Assembly (NCBI GenBank): GCA_937952235.1
Contig: CALFZM010000253.1
Location: forward strand, 1 to 50,580
Direction: 5' to 3'
Length of the DNA: 50,580 nucleotides
Source: an uncultured Opitutia bacterium
GTDB taxonomy: Bacteria; Verrucomicrobiota; Verrucomicrobiia; Opitutales; Opitutaceae
Made by a program: the position numbers and the translations under genes. This document shows positions 1-7,614 of this stretch, one piece after another (position 1 is the first letter of the stretch; each line of letters starts with the position of its first letter). The notes beneath the pieces were generated by a model. It had not been told where the DNA came from and ran no database searches. It worked only from the letters and a program-made list of their open reading frames with translations.

Positions 1-65
1 AGGGGGGGATTAAACCGTCGATGCCGCACCCCTGCCACGGCGACGCCTCCGCCTCCAGCACCGCC

Positions 66-1454
66 TCAAAACTCCGCCGTCCCCGGCGTGCGCGCAAACG
101 GGATCACGTCGCGGATGTTTCCGACACCGGTCACGAACATCAGCATCCGCTCGAACCCGAGCCCGAAGCCCGCATGCGGCACGGTGCCGTAGCGACGCAG
201 GTCGAGGTACCACCAATATTCCTTCTCGGGCAGCTTGTGGTGCGCCATCGCTTCGCGGAGCACCTCCAGCCGTTCCTCGCGCTGGCTGCCCCCGATGATC
301 TCGCCGATGCCGGGCACGAGCAGGTCCATCGCGGCGACGGTTTTTCCGCCCTCGTTCACGCGCATGTAAAACGGCTTCAGCGTGCGCGGGTAGTTGTAGA
401 CGGTGACCGGACACTTGAAGTGCTCCTCCGCAAGGAAGCGCTCGTGCTCGCTCTGCAGGTTGTCGCCCCACTCGACCGGGTGCTCCCAGGTCCTGCCGGA
501 CGCGTTGATGATCGCGATAGCCTCGGTGTAGCTGCAGCGCTGGAACGGCCGCTCGAGCACGAAGTCGAGCCGCGTGAGCAGTTCCTTGTCGACGAACTTG
601 CCGAAGAACTCGAGGTCGGCCGCGCAGTGCGTCTTCGCGTCGCGGATGAGGTGCTTCACGAATTCCTCCGCCAGCGCCATGTTCCCCTGCAGGTCGCAGA
701 ACGCCATCTCCGGCTCGATCATCCAGAACTCGGCCGCGTGCCGCGAGGTGTTGGAGTTCTCCGCGCGAAACGTCGGGCCGAACGTGTAGATGTTCGACAG
801 CGCGCAGGCGAAGATCTCGCCCTCGAGCTGGCCGCTCACGGTCAGGTAGGCCTTCTTGCCGAAGAAATCCTTTCCGAAATCCACGTCCCCCTCCTCCGTC
901 ATCGGTGGGTGCGACGGGTCCAGCGTCGTCACGCGGAAAAGTTCGCCGGCTCCTTCACAGTCGCTGGCGGTGACGATCGGCGTATGCACGTAGTGGAAGG
1001 AGCGCGACTGGAAGAACTCGTGGACCGCGAACGCGAGCCGGCTGCGCACGCGGAACACGGCGCCGAACAGGTTCGACCGCGGCCGCAGGTGCGCAATCTC
1101 ACGCAGGAACTCCAGCGTGTGGCCCTTCTTCTGCAGCGGGTAAGTGGCATCGGCCTCGCCGACGATCCGGAACGACTCCGCGACCACTTCCCACTGCTGG
1201 CCCTGGCCCTTGGACGGGACCAGTTTGCCGCGCACTTCGATCGAGGCACCGGTGTGCGCCCGGGCAATCTCGTCGGCGTAGCTGGGCAAGCCGGCATCGG
1301 CGATCACCTGGATGCCCTTGAGGCACGAACCGTCGTTGACCTCGATGAATGAAAAGGCCTTCGCATCGCGTCGCGTGCGCACCCAGCCCTGGAGCAGGAG
1401 CGAATCCATCGGAGCCGTGGCGTTGAGGGCGTCTTTGACGAGCGTGCGGGACAT
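66..1454 (-). CDS. asnS: Asparaginyl-tRNA synthetase
   Basis: Charges tRNA-Asn with asparagine in the cytoplasm (class II aminoacyl-tRNA synthetase). The 462-residue product is the usual bacterial AsnRS length. Residues about 18-105 form the OB-fold anticodon-binding domain (LLQGWVRTRRDAKAFSF), followed by the class II catalytic core. Motif 2 is seen as FRAENSNTSRHAAEFW with the MIEPEMAF segment after it, and motif 3 as GFGLGFERMLMFVTG near the C terminus. The ATG at 1454 (MSRTLVKDAL) is chosen because it lies just before the OB fold; the frame stays open upstream but carries no family sequence. No convincing Shine-Dalgarno precedes it. It lies downstream of the AttH-like gene on the same strand, but the 398-bp gap holds two repeats, so it is probably transcribed separately. 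Function is secure. Confidence 0.97.
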   Translation of the reverse strand: MSRTLVKDALNATAPMDSLLLQGWVRTRRDAKAFSFIEVNDGSCLKGIQVIADAGLPSYADEIARAHTGASIEVRGKLVPSKGQGQQWEVVAESFRIVGEADATYPLQKKGHTLEFLREIAHLRPRSNLFGAVFRVRSRLAFAVHEFFQSRSFHYVHTPIVTASDCEGAGELFRVTTLDPSHPPMTEEGDVDFGKDFFGKKAYLTVSGQLEGEIFACALSNIYTFGPTFRAENSNTSRHAAEFWMIEPEMAFCDLQGNMALAEEFVKHLIRDAKTHCAADLEFFGKFVDKELLTRLDFVLERPFQRCSYTEAIAIINASGRTWEHPVEWGDNLQSEHERFLAEEHFKCPVTVYNYPRTLKPFYMRVNEGGKTVAAMDLLVPGIGEIIGGSQREERLEVLREAMAHHKLPEKEYWWYLDLRRYGTVPHAGFGLGFERMLMFVTGVGNIRDVIPFARTPGTAEF

Positions 1455-1512
1455 GGCGGGTGGGACGCGGAACGAAGCGCAGCCGTGCGCGCGTGGCAAA
1501 TGAGGAAAGTGA

Positions 1513-1539
1513 GGTGGAGCAGCGTGTCCCCAGGCTGCC
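1513..1539 (+). repeat. Partial copy of the 3'-end hairpin repeat (family 1)
   Basis: Starts with GGTGGAGC and keeps the GTGTCCCCAGG core of hairpin 1 of the family seen complete at 50309-50383. The arms are diverged (GCAGC against GCTGC still pair). The second hairpin is not recognisable, so this is a decayed or truncated copy. Confidence 0.6.
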
Positions 1540-1775
1540 CGGATCGACCGGCGTTCGATCCCGGAAGCGACCGGGCTTCTCGCGGCGCCTCGATCGCCCG
1601 AGGCATTGCCTTCGCCTTGCCCGCCCCGCCCGCGGCGACCAAGAAGAAGAAAAAATAGCGCCGAGGCAGCCGGTTCGTACCCGTCGGGCAGACTGCTCCT
1701 CCTCACAGCTTCGGCCGCCGGCGCAGGTGCGCCGGCCGGCCGATCTGCCCGAGCGGGTGCATTTTTTCGGAAAGC

Positions 1776-1835
1776 GGGAGCGCGGACGTCCTCGTCCGCA
1801 CCTCGATCCCTGCGGACGCGGGCGTCCGCGCTCCC
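1776..1835. repeat. Two-hairpin element, family 2
   Basis: Terminal inverted repeats GGGAGCGCGGACG and CGTCCGCGCTCCC enclose two hairpins. Hairpin 1 has stem GCGGACG/CGTCCGC with loop TCCT; hairpin 2 has the same stem with loop CGGG. The layout (C-rich loop, spacer, G-rich loop, ends GGAGC/GCTCC) matches family 1, although the stem sequences differ. It lies 17 bp beyond the stop codon of the minus-strand AttH-like gene, so it could act as that transcript's 3' hairpin or terminator. There is no T tract. Confidence 0.8.
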
Positions 1836-1852
1836 AGGAAAGGACGAACGCC

Positions 1853-3088
1853 TCATAATTTCAGTTCCCTGGCGTAGCCGGTGAGTTCCATGTAGGCGGA
1901 GCCTACTTCGTTTCCGGCGGCATCGCGAATGCGGCAGGCGCCCTCCCAGTACGGCACCCCGCCCAGCGTGCCGGGCAATTCCTGCGCCGCCACCAGTGGT
2001 TCCACGGTGAAGGCGACCGACTGGTTCGTGGCGGGATCGGTGGTGACGATCCGGACGCGCGCGGGATATGAGGCCCCGGTCGCGGGGCTCGTCCACCGGC
2101 TCAGCACGTCCCAGGTGAACGGCATCCGCTGGGTGCGGCCGGCGGGGTCGATCCAGGTAAGCGTCGACGCCGGATCGGCCGAACCGTCGCGCAGCCGCAG
2201 GCGATAGAGCATGAGTTCGCGGCGGTCCTTGAACTGCACGCTGAGCCAGTCCCAGCCGACCTGGCCGGCGCTGAGCTGGCTGCTGCTGATTTCGTGATCC
2301 ATCCACGCCTCGCCGGTCACGCGGAGCATCTCGGCGCCGCGCTCCGTCTGCAACGTGAGCGCACCCGTGACGGCCAGCCGACTGAAGGTAAGGTAGTAGC
2401 TCGCAGCCGTCGGGTCGGAGCCCTTGCGGGAGAGCCCGTTCTCGCCAAAGAGCACGAGCGGCTTCTCGGCGCGCAGCGACAGGGTGAAGGTCGCGTCGGC
2501 GTGGATGCCGCCGTGGAGATTCAGTGTCGGCATCGGCGACGCGTCGCCGGGGTCGGCGAGTTGGAGCGACCAGTTGCCGTTGCGAACATCCAGCGTGCTG
2601 GTCGAGGCGGCGGCGTCCCAACCCTCGCGGCTGAGCCGCTCCTGATGCAGGAACCGGCCGGTCTCGACGTCGACCAGCGCCATGTGCGCGAGAAACAGGT
2701 GCGCGCTGCCGAAGTTCGGAGAGGGTTCGCCGGCGTCGCCGGGTGCGGGCCGCGGGCCGGCCTGCCGGAAGAAGGTGGCCTGAAATCCAAACCGCCGCGG
2801 CCCGGCTTCGCCCGGGCGGTCCGCGTAGAGGTGGCCGGTGAGATACCACCACTCGATCTTGAAGTCGGGATGGCTCCCGTGATCGCGCGGGAAGACGAAC
2901 CGGTGGCCGGGCTGCGGCACCGAGAAGCCGTCGGCGGTCGTGAGGGGAGGCGTGGCGGCCAAGGCGGCAGCGGCAAGCCCGGGGACGAATTGCCCACGGA
3001 ACATACGGAGTACACGGAAGAGCGCTCCGTTTTCGCGTGTTCGGTGGGTTACGTGGGCCGGCTCCATCGTATTCGTTTGCTGCTTCAT
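1853..3088 (-). CDS. AttH/CrtC-like secreted lipocalin-domain protein
   Basis: Product of 411 residues in the AttH / hydroxyneurosporene dehydrogenase-like family, a tandem lipocalin fold. Diagnostic motifs are the EWWYLTGHL block near residue 69, FGFQATFFRQ, and WMDHEISSSQL in the second half. In the Att systems of other bacteria this exported protein is encoded with an ABC ATPase and FtsX permeases, and the same order is seen here. Its ligand is unknown, probably hydrophobic. The ATG at 3088 overlaps the permease stop by 4 bp (ATGA). The first 30 or so residues are basic and partly encoded by an inverted repeat (2993-3057). A hydrophobic stretch FVPGLAAAALAATPP follows, so the ATG at 3004 (MFRGQFVPGL) is a real alternative start that would leave the repeat in the untranslated gap. 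The hydratase activity of CrtC should not be assumed. Confidence 0.88.
   Translation of the reverse strand: MKQQTNTMEPAHVTHRTRENGALFRVLRMFRGQFVPGLAAAALAATPPLTTADGFSVPQPGHRFVFPRDHGSHPDFKIEWWYLTGHLYADRPGEAGPRRFGFQATFFRQAGPRPAPGDAGEPSPNFGSAHLFLAHMALVDVETGRFLHQERLSREGWDAAASTSTLDVRNGNWSLQLADPGDASPMPTLNLHGGIHADATFTLSLRAEKPLVLFGENGLSRKGSDPTAASYYLTFSRLAVTGALTLQTERGAEMLRVTGEAWMDHEISSSQLSAGQVGWDWLSVQFKDRRELMLYRLRLRDGSADPASTLTWIDPAGRTQRMPFTWDVLSRWTSPATGASYPARVRIVTTDPATNQSVAFTVEPLVAAQELPGTLGGVPYWEGACRIRDAAGNEVGSAYMELTGYARELKL
2993..3057. repeat. Inverted repeat, family 3, at the 5' end of the AttH-like gene
   Basis: The left arm begins CCCACGGAACATACGGAG and the right arm ends GTGGGTTACGTGGG; they are imperfectly complementary around a short centre. 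Read on the minus strand, the arms carry the CCCACG..CACG..AA theme also seen at 13490-13571, and both copies translate to an FRVLR-x-FRG motif. Here it overlaps codons of about residues 11-32 of the annotated lipocalin protein, or the permease-lipocalin gap if the later start is used. Confidence 0.7.
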
Positions 3089-5748
3089 TCCTCGCGATCC
3101 GCCGGCAGGTTTGCGCCCCAATGGCCGACGGCGTAGCTGACGCCGCCGCCCGTCACGATCACGGTCACGGCGAGGGCGGCGAGCTGGGCCCAGGGCAGCG
3201 CGAAGCCGAGCGTCCAGCCGAACGACTGCTTGTTGATGACGTGAATCAGCAGCCAGCCGAGCGCCAGGCTGAGTGCGAGCCCGCCTGCCACCGCACCCGC
3301 GGCGACCACCGTGCCCTCGAACGCGGTGGCCCGGGCGATCTCGGCGCGGCGAAACCCCAGCGCCCGCAGCGTGGTGAGCTCGTCCCGGCGGTCGAGCAGG
3401 ACGCTCACCAGCGTCAATGCCAGTCCGACCACCGCGACGGCGACACCGATCACCTCGAGCGCGTACGTGATCGAGAACGTCTGCCGGAAAATGCGCAGGA
3501 TCTCCGCCCGCAGCGTCGCGTGGGTGTAGATCATCAGGCCGGGGTACTGGCGGAGGAGTTCGGCGCGCAGCGTGTCGGCGTCGGTGCCTGATTTGAGAAA
3601 CAGGGAGAGGCTTGCCGCCTGGTCGTCGCCAAACCATGCGACGAGGTGGCGGCGCTCGACGAGCAGGGCGCCACGTTCGTTGCCGTAATCGGCGAAGACG
3701 CCTGCGACGGTGACCGTGCGGGGTCCGGCGGGAGTGGGCAGTTGCACGCGGTCGCCGACGCCTTTCCGAAAACGGACGGCGAACGCCTCGCTCACGAGGA
3801 CCCAGGCGTCATTGCGCGCCGGATCGAAGACCGTCGGATCGCGTGGCGCCTCGATCCACGGCAAGTCCGCGCGGGTACGGAGAAGGGCGAGGTCGGCCCC
3901 GGTCAGCGTGGTGGGCAGGCCGTCCAGCAGCAGGGGGAACGCCGACAGCGGGCTGGCGGCCTCCACCGCAGGGTGGCTCGCGAGGGCGCGCCAGGTGGCG
4001 GAGGAAAGCCGGCCCTGCGCCGAGGCGCTCTGGCCGCCGTTGGTGGACACATACAGGTCCGCCTGCAGCGAGCGGCTGACCCAGCCCTGCACCGTGCGCT
4101 CGAAGCTTCCCACGAGGATCGCCATGCCGGCTGTCATGCCAATGGCGCAGAGCAGGGCGGCGACAGCCAGCCGGTGACGTCCGGACGGCCGCGCCAGGTG
4201 GCCCAGCGCGACGCGGGCCGCCGCGGAATGTGCCCGCGCCCGGCGCGCAGCGCGGGCAAACCACGGCAGGAGGAACCCGCACAGCACGCCTCCGCCGAAG
4301 ATCCAGAGGAAGGCCGCCGCGTAGCCGGCGAGCGGAAACCGGCCGCCGCCCTCGAGGCGAAGCGGCGGCAGCAGGGCGCACAGGGTTCCGGCCGCGACCA
4401 AGCCGAAACCGCTCCACGCGTGGCGGGCCGGGCCCGCGCCGGGAGCGACGGGGGCGTGGCGCACCAGGATCTGGGCCGGCGGGGTGCGCGCGGCTGCGCG
4501 CGCCGGCCACCAGCCGGCGGCAAGGCTCGCGAGCAGCCCCAGGGCGATTCCGAGCAGGACATCGCGGGGCCCCGGCGTCGCGGAGGCGACCGTGGTCGCG
4601 TAGTACAGCGCGTTGACGGTCTGGCCCACGGCGCGGACGGAAACCTGCGCGCCGGCCCAGCCGAGCAGGACACCCAGCGCCCCGCCGGCGACGCCCAGCA
4701 CGGCGGCCTCGGCCAGCCAGGCGCGCCGGATGGCGCGCTCCTCCACGCCGAGCGAACGGAGGATCGCGATCTCGCCGCGGCGGCGCACGACGGCGCCATC
4801 GAGCGCCTGGAAGATGAGGTACAGGCCCACGAGCAGGGCGATCAGCGACAGCACGGTGAGGTTGAGGCGGAACGCGCGCGTCATCGTCTCCGCCGTCTCG
4901 CGCCGGGCTCCCGGCGACGTGACGAGCCAGCGTTCGCCGTCGCGGCCGAGCTGGGTGAGCAGCGTGTGCAGCGCTTCGCGGCGCCCGGCTGCGCGGGGGC
5001 CGGGATCGAGTACGAATTCGATGCGGTCGAGCCGGCCGGTCTTGCCGCTGATCGCCTGGAGGTGCGGCAGGTCGAGCAGGAGCAGCGAGGCGGGCGCGCG
5101 CGGCGCGTCGCGGGCCGAGGGAATGACGCCGGCGACGGGCATGACGCGCGGCGTATCGTTGACGACGAGCTCGAGGGTGGAGGCCGCGCCGAGTTCCGCG
5201 GCGAGCTCGCGACTGATCCACAGCTGGGGCCCCGCGCGGAAGCGCGCCCAGAAATCGCGCGTGGGATCGGGCGCTCGGCCGGTGGAGGCGGCGCCGGCGG
5301 TGCGCTGGCCGAAGACGCTCTCGCCGGTTGCCTGCTGCCGCGCGAGGCTCGAGAGCGCGATCAGATCGACGCCGAGCAGCGTGAAGGTGGTGCGCGCCGA
5401 GGTCGGCCCGTACGCTTCGCCCGGCGGGCGCGGCCGGGCGGCCGTGGTCTCGACGACCGGAATGACGTGGACGGCATGGTCGCGCAGGGCTTGGCGCAGT
5501 TCCGGCAGCACGCTCTCGGGCAACGTGCCGGCGGCGGGCTGGATGATCCAGTCGCTGCGTCCGGTGAGCGTATCCGTAAAGTGGAGAAAGCTGGCGACCG
5601 CAGCCTGGTTGGCGAGGCGGACGGAGACGTAGACGGCCACCCCGAGCGCGAGGATCCCGGCGAGCAGGGCCGTCTGCCGCGGCGCCTGCCGGGCATGGCG
5701 GAGCGCGAAGCGCGTGAGCAGCAGCGTGACCGTGGTCGCCGGCCTCAT
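3085..5748 (-). CDS. FtsX-family ABC transporter permease, two-domain
   Basis: Membrane partner of the adjacent ATPase. The 887-residue product has the duplicated layout of LolC/E- and AttFG-type permeases. TM1 lies at about residues 26-46 (LLAGILALGVAVYVSVRLA), then a MacB-like periplasmic domain. A first FtsX block follows (LNLTVLSLIALLVGLYLIF, with the cytoplasmic IAILRSLGVEERAIRR helix), then central membrane segments, a second periplasmic domain, and a second FtsX block (VAVVGLALTLVSVLLDRR, LTTLRALGFRRAEI). Its ATG at 5748 overlaps the ATPase stop by 4 bp, and its own stop overlaps the lipocalin start by 4 bp, so the three genes are probably translationally coupled. It probably moves a hydrophobic substrate, or the lipocalin cargo, out of the inner membrane. 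The substrate is not known. Confidence 0.92.
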   Translation of the reverse strand: MRPATTVTLLLTRFALRHARQAPRQTALLAGILALGVAVYVSVRLANQAAVASFLHFTDTLTGRSDWIIQPAAGTLPESVLPELRQALRDHAVHVIPVVETTAARPRPPGEAYGPTSARTTFTLLGVDLIALSSLARQQATGESVFGQRTAGAASTGRAPDPTRDFWARFRAGPQLWISRELAAELGAASTLELVVNDTPRVMPVAGVIPSARDAPRAPASLLLLDLPHLQAISGKTGRLDRIEFVLDPGPRAAGRREALHTLLTQLGRDGERWLVTSPGARRETAETMTRAFRLNLTVLSLIALLVGLYLIFQALDGAVVRRRGEIAILRSLGVEERAIRRAWLAEAAVLGVAGGALGVLLGWAGAQVSVRAVGQTVNALYYATTVASATPGPRDVLLGIALGLLASLAAGWWPARAAARTPPAQILVRHAPVAPGAGPARHAWSGFGLVAAGTLCALLPPLRLEGGGRFPLAGYAAAFLWIFGGGVLCGFLLPWFARAARRARAHSAAARVALGHLARPSGRHRLAVAALLCAIGMTAGMAILVGSFERTVQGWVSRSLQADLYVSTNGGQSASAQGRLSSATWRALASHPAVEAASPLSAFPLLLDGLPTTLTGADLALLRTRADLPWIEAPRDPTVFDPARNDAWVLVSEAFAVRFRKGVGDRVQLPTPAGPRTVTVAGVFADYGNERGALLVERRHLVAWFGDDQAASLSLFLKSGTDADTLRAELLRQYPGLMIYTHATLRAEILRIFRQTFSITYALEVIGVAVAVVGLALTLVSVLLDRRDELTTLRALGFRRAEIARATAFEGTVVAAGAVAGGLALSLALGWLLIHVINKQSFGWTLGFALPWAQLAALAVTVIVTGGGVSYAVGHWGANLPADREE

Positions 5749-6428
5749 GGCGTGAGGCGGCCGTCGCGCAGATGCACGCGCTGGTGGCAAATGGCGGCGG
5801 CCTCCTCGCTGTGGGTGACGAGTACGAGCGCCGTGCGCGTTTCGTCCGTCAGCTCCCGCAGCAGGCGCAGGATGTTCCCGCCATTGGCGGAATCGAGATT
5901 GCCGGTCGGTTCATCCGCGAGAATCAGCGCGGGCCGGTGGACGAGGGCGCGGGCGATGGCGATGCGTTGCTGCTGGCCGCCGGAGAGCTGGCCGGGGAGG
6001 GCGGTGGCGCGGTGGGCGATGCTGACGCGATCGAGCAGGGCGGCGACGCGCGCGGCGCGCTCGGCGCCCGGGACGCCCAGGAGCTGGAGCGGCAGCTCGA
6101 CATTCTCGGCCGCGGTCAAGGTGGGCAGCAGGTGGAAGAACTGGAAGACCGTCCCCACCTGTTCGCGGCGGAGGCGGGCGAGCGCCTCGCGGTCGAGCTG
6201 ATCGATGCGGTGGCCGTTGAGAGTGAGACTGCCTGTATCCGGCCGATCGATGCCCCCGAGGCAGTTGAGCAGGGTGGTCTTGCCGCTGCCGGATGGACCG
6301 GTGAGCGCCACGCGTTCGCCCGCGGCAGCGCGGAACGAAACGCCGTCGAGCACGCGGCGGGCCCCGTAGCTCTTGGAGACGGATACCACCTCGAGGACGG
6401 TGGCGGCGGAAAGGGAAACCGGATCCAT
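5745..6428 (-). CDS. LolD/MacB-type ABC transporter ATPase
   Basis: The 227-residue nucleotide-binding subunit powers the adjacent FtsX permease. Walker A is GPSGSGKTT (residues about 39-47), followed by the Q-loop region GTVFQFFHLLPTLTAAENV, signature LSGGQQQRIA, Walker B LILADEPTGNLD and H-loop VLVTHSEE. This pattern is typical of the LolD/MacB/FtsE branch. The ATG at 6428 is followed by MDPVSLSAATVLEV, and the ATP-binding domain starts at once. It is the first gene of a three-gene minus-strand operon (ATPase, permease, AttH-like lipocalin). No Shine-Dalgarno is evident upstream. Confidence 0.95.
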   Translation of the reverse strand: MDPVSLSAATVLEVVSVSKSYGARRVLDGVSFRAAAGERVALTGPSGSGKTTLLNCLGGIDRPDTGSLTLNGHRIDQLDREALARLRREQVGTVFQFFHLLPTLTAAENVELPLQLLGVPGAERAARVAALLDRVSIAHRATALPGQLSGGQQQRIAIARALVHRPALILADEPTGNLDSANGGNILRLLRELTDETRTALVLVTHSEEAAAICHQRVHLRDGRLTP

Positions 6429-6630
6429 GCGCGCTGATTCAAAGCGATTTGCGGAGGAATGCGAATCGGCGGCCGCCGCGCCGCGGTCGGAGGTTCCCAG
6501 GCACGACGCGGCCGTGGAGAGGAAGTCAGCGCATCCTGCTGGGAAAACCTACCATCCTGCGGCGAGGTCATTGCCCGACCACAGGGCAGGGAGGAACTCT
6601 CCCCGGCGGCGCGCTACCATGGGTGACATC

Positions 6631-7062
6631 ATGAACTCACCCATCCTGCCTTCCGTGGTTGGCCTCTGCAGTCTGGGTTGGTTGCTGGGCGGATGCGCCT
6701 CGCAGCCGGACTCGTACCTTCTCTCCTCCCCGCCGCCCGCGCCCCCGACGGCGTCGGCCGCCGCTCCGGCGGCTCCGGTGGTGGCGACTCCCGCCCCCGT
6801 CGTCGTGGCGCCCGCTGGGACCGTCCCGGCGGGGTATGTGGTGATGCAGGCGCCGCCGGCGTCGCCCCCACCCGAAGCCGTTCCGCCGCGGCCGTCGTCG
6901 CAGCACGTGTGGATCGCCGGCTACTGGACCTGGCGAAACAATCGCTATGAGTGGATGGCGGGCCGTTGGGAAGTGCCGCCGCATAGCACGGCCACCTGGG
7001 TTCCGCCTCGCTGGATGCCCGAAGGCGGCTCGTTCCGGTTCTACGAGGGGCATTGGAACTAA
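6631..7062 (+). CDS. Small lipoprotein with YxW/GxW-type repeats
   Basis: A 143-residue exported lipoprotein. A hydrophobic signal ends in the lipobox LLGGC (Cys about residue 20). A Pro/Ala/Val-rich linker follows (about residues 30-90), then aromatic motifs WIAGYWTWRNNRYEW, MAGRWEVPP, TWVPPRW and FYEGHWN. Such W-x-G-x-W repeats occur in small cell-envelope lipoproteins of unknown role. The ATG at 6631 is preferred because it gives a compact signal peptide; an in-frame ATG at 6619 adds four residues. It is divergent from the Att-like operon. Confidence 0.85.
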   Translation: MNSPILPSVVGLCSLGWLLGGCASQPDSYLLSSPPPAPPTASAAAPAAPVVATPAPVVVAPAGTVPAGYVVMQAPPASPPPEAVPPRPSSQHVWIAGYWTWRNNRYEWMAGRWEVPPHSTATWVPPRWMPEGGSFRFYEGHWN

Positions 7063-7149
7063 GCGCCCTTTCGCGGGGGCCCGGCTCCTCGGAAGGTCCG
7101 CCGAGTCCCTTCCGCTGCGCGATCTTTCGTCCACCACACCACACCTCCC

Positions 7150-7305
7150 ATGAATACCCTCCTCCTCGTCCTCATTCTGCTCCTCCTGTTTGGCGGCGGC
7201 GGCTACTATTTCGGCGGTCCCGCGATTGGCGGCGGCGGTCTCGGCCTGGTCCTCCTGATCTGCATCATCATCTATCTGATGGGCGGGTTCCGATCGCGCC
7301 CCTGA
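7150..7305 (+). CDS. Small hydrophobic protein, DUF3309-like
   Basis: A 51-residue product that is almost entirely membrane-embedded. It starts MNTLLLVLILLLLF, has a Gly/Tyr-rich turn (GGGGYYFGGPAIGGGG) and a second hydrophobic stretch (LGLVLLICIIIYLMGG), and ends FRSRP. Length, two hydrophobic segments and the central Gly/Tyr motif match my recollection of the DUF3309 family, found in small membrane proteins of unknown function. It follows the lipoprotein by 87 bp on the same strand. No Shine-Dalgarno is visible; the ATG after CACCTCCC is the only sensible start. Confidence 0.75.
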   Translation: MNTLLLVLILLLLFGGGGYYFGGPAIGGGGLGLVLLICIIIYLMGGFRSRP

Positions 7306-7457
7306 CGCATCCCTGCCGCGACCCGCGGGAGCGAGAGAGGGCGGTAGGCGTCGGAAATGCCGCCTCCGTCAGCAGAGAGCGCCGCGCGTGCGACGAGGGC
7401 AGCGCTTCGAAACCCTGCGAGGCCCGGAGCAGATTCAACAAGTCTGTAGTCCAACCC

Positions 7458-7531
7458 GGAACGCGAAGTCGCAAAGGAACGCGAAGTTTCGCCAGGTTTT
7501 CCTTCGCGAGTCTTTGCTTTCCTTCGTGTCC
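7458..7531. repeat. Inverted repeat, family 4, in a convergent 3' gap
   Basis: The left arm GGAACGCGAAGTCGCAAAGG and the right arm (7501-7531, containing CCTTCGCGAGTCTTTGC and CCTTCGTGTCC) are imperfect reverse complements about an AGTTTCGCCAGGTTTT centre. The gap 7306-7614 (309 bp) lies between the stop codons of the DUF3309-like gene and the convergent SLC13 gene. I see no gene or other structure there. The element could act as a bidirectional 3' hairpin. Confidence 0.65.
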
Positions 7532-7614
7532 TGACGTTGAGGATCCCGCGCTGAGTGGCTACGATCTTGCTCAGGCTCCAGCGCGAAGCCGCCGGTGTCG
7601 TCACGGGGCCTTGC

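Larger units (their letters stand above)
1455..1852. other. Intergenic region with two hairpin repeats
   Basis: This 398-bp gap lies between the asnS start and the AttH-like stop, both on the minus strand. It holds a degraded hairpin repeat at 1513-1539 and a complete two-hairpin element at 1776-1835. The frames open across it look like GC-rich noise. The asnS promoter should be here, but I cannot point to clear -35/-10 boxes. Confidence 0.6.

Noticed and set aside
1..65. A gene or repeat at the left edge
   Set aside because: Only 65 bases beyond the asnS stop, with no hairpin or frame that can be judged.
3646..6201. A long plus-strand frame opposite the FtsX permease and ATPase
   Set aside because: Low-complexity Arg/Gly/Ala product with no motif; antisense shadow of two clear genes.
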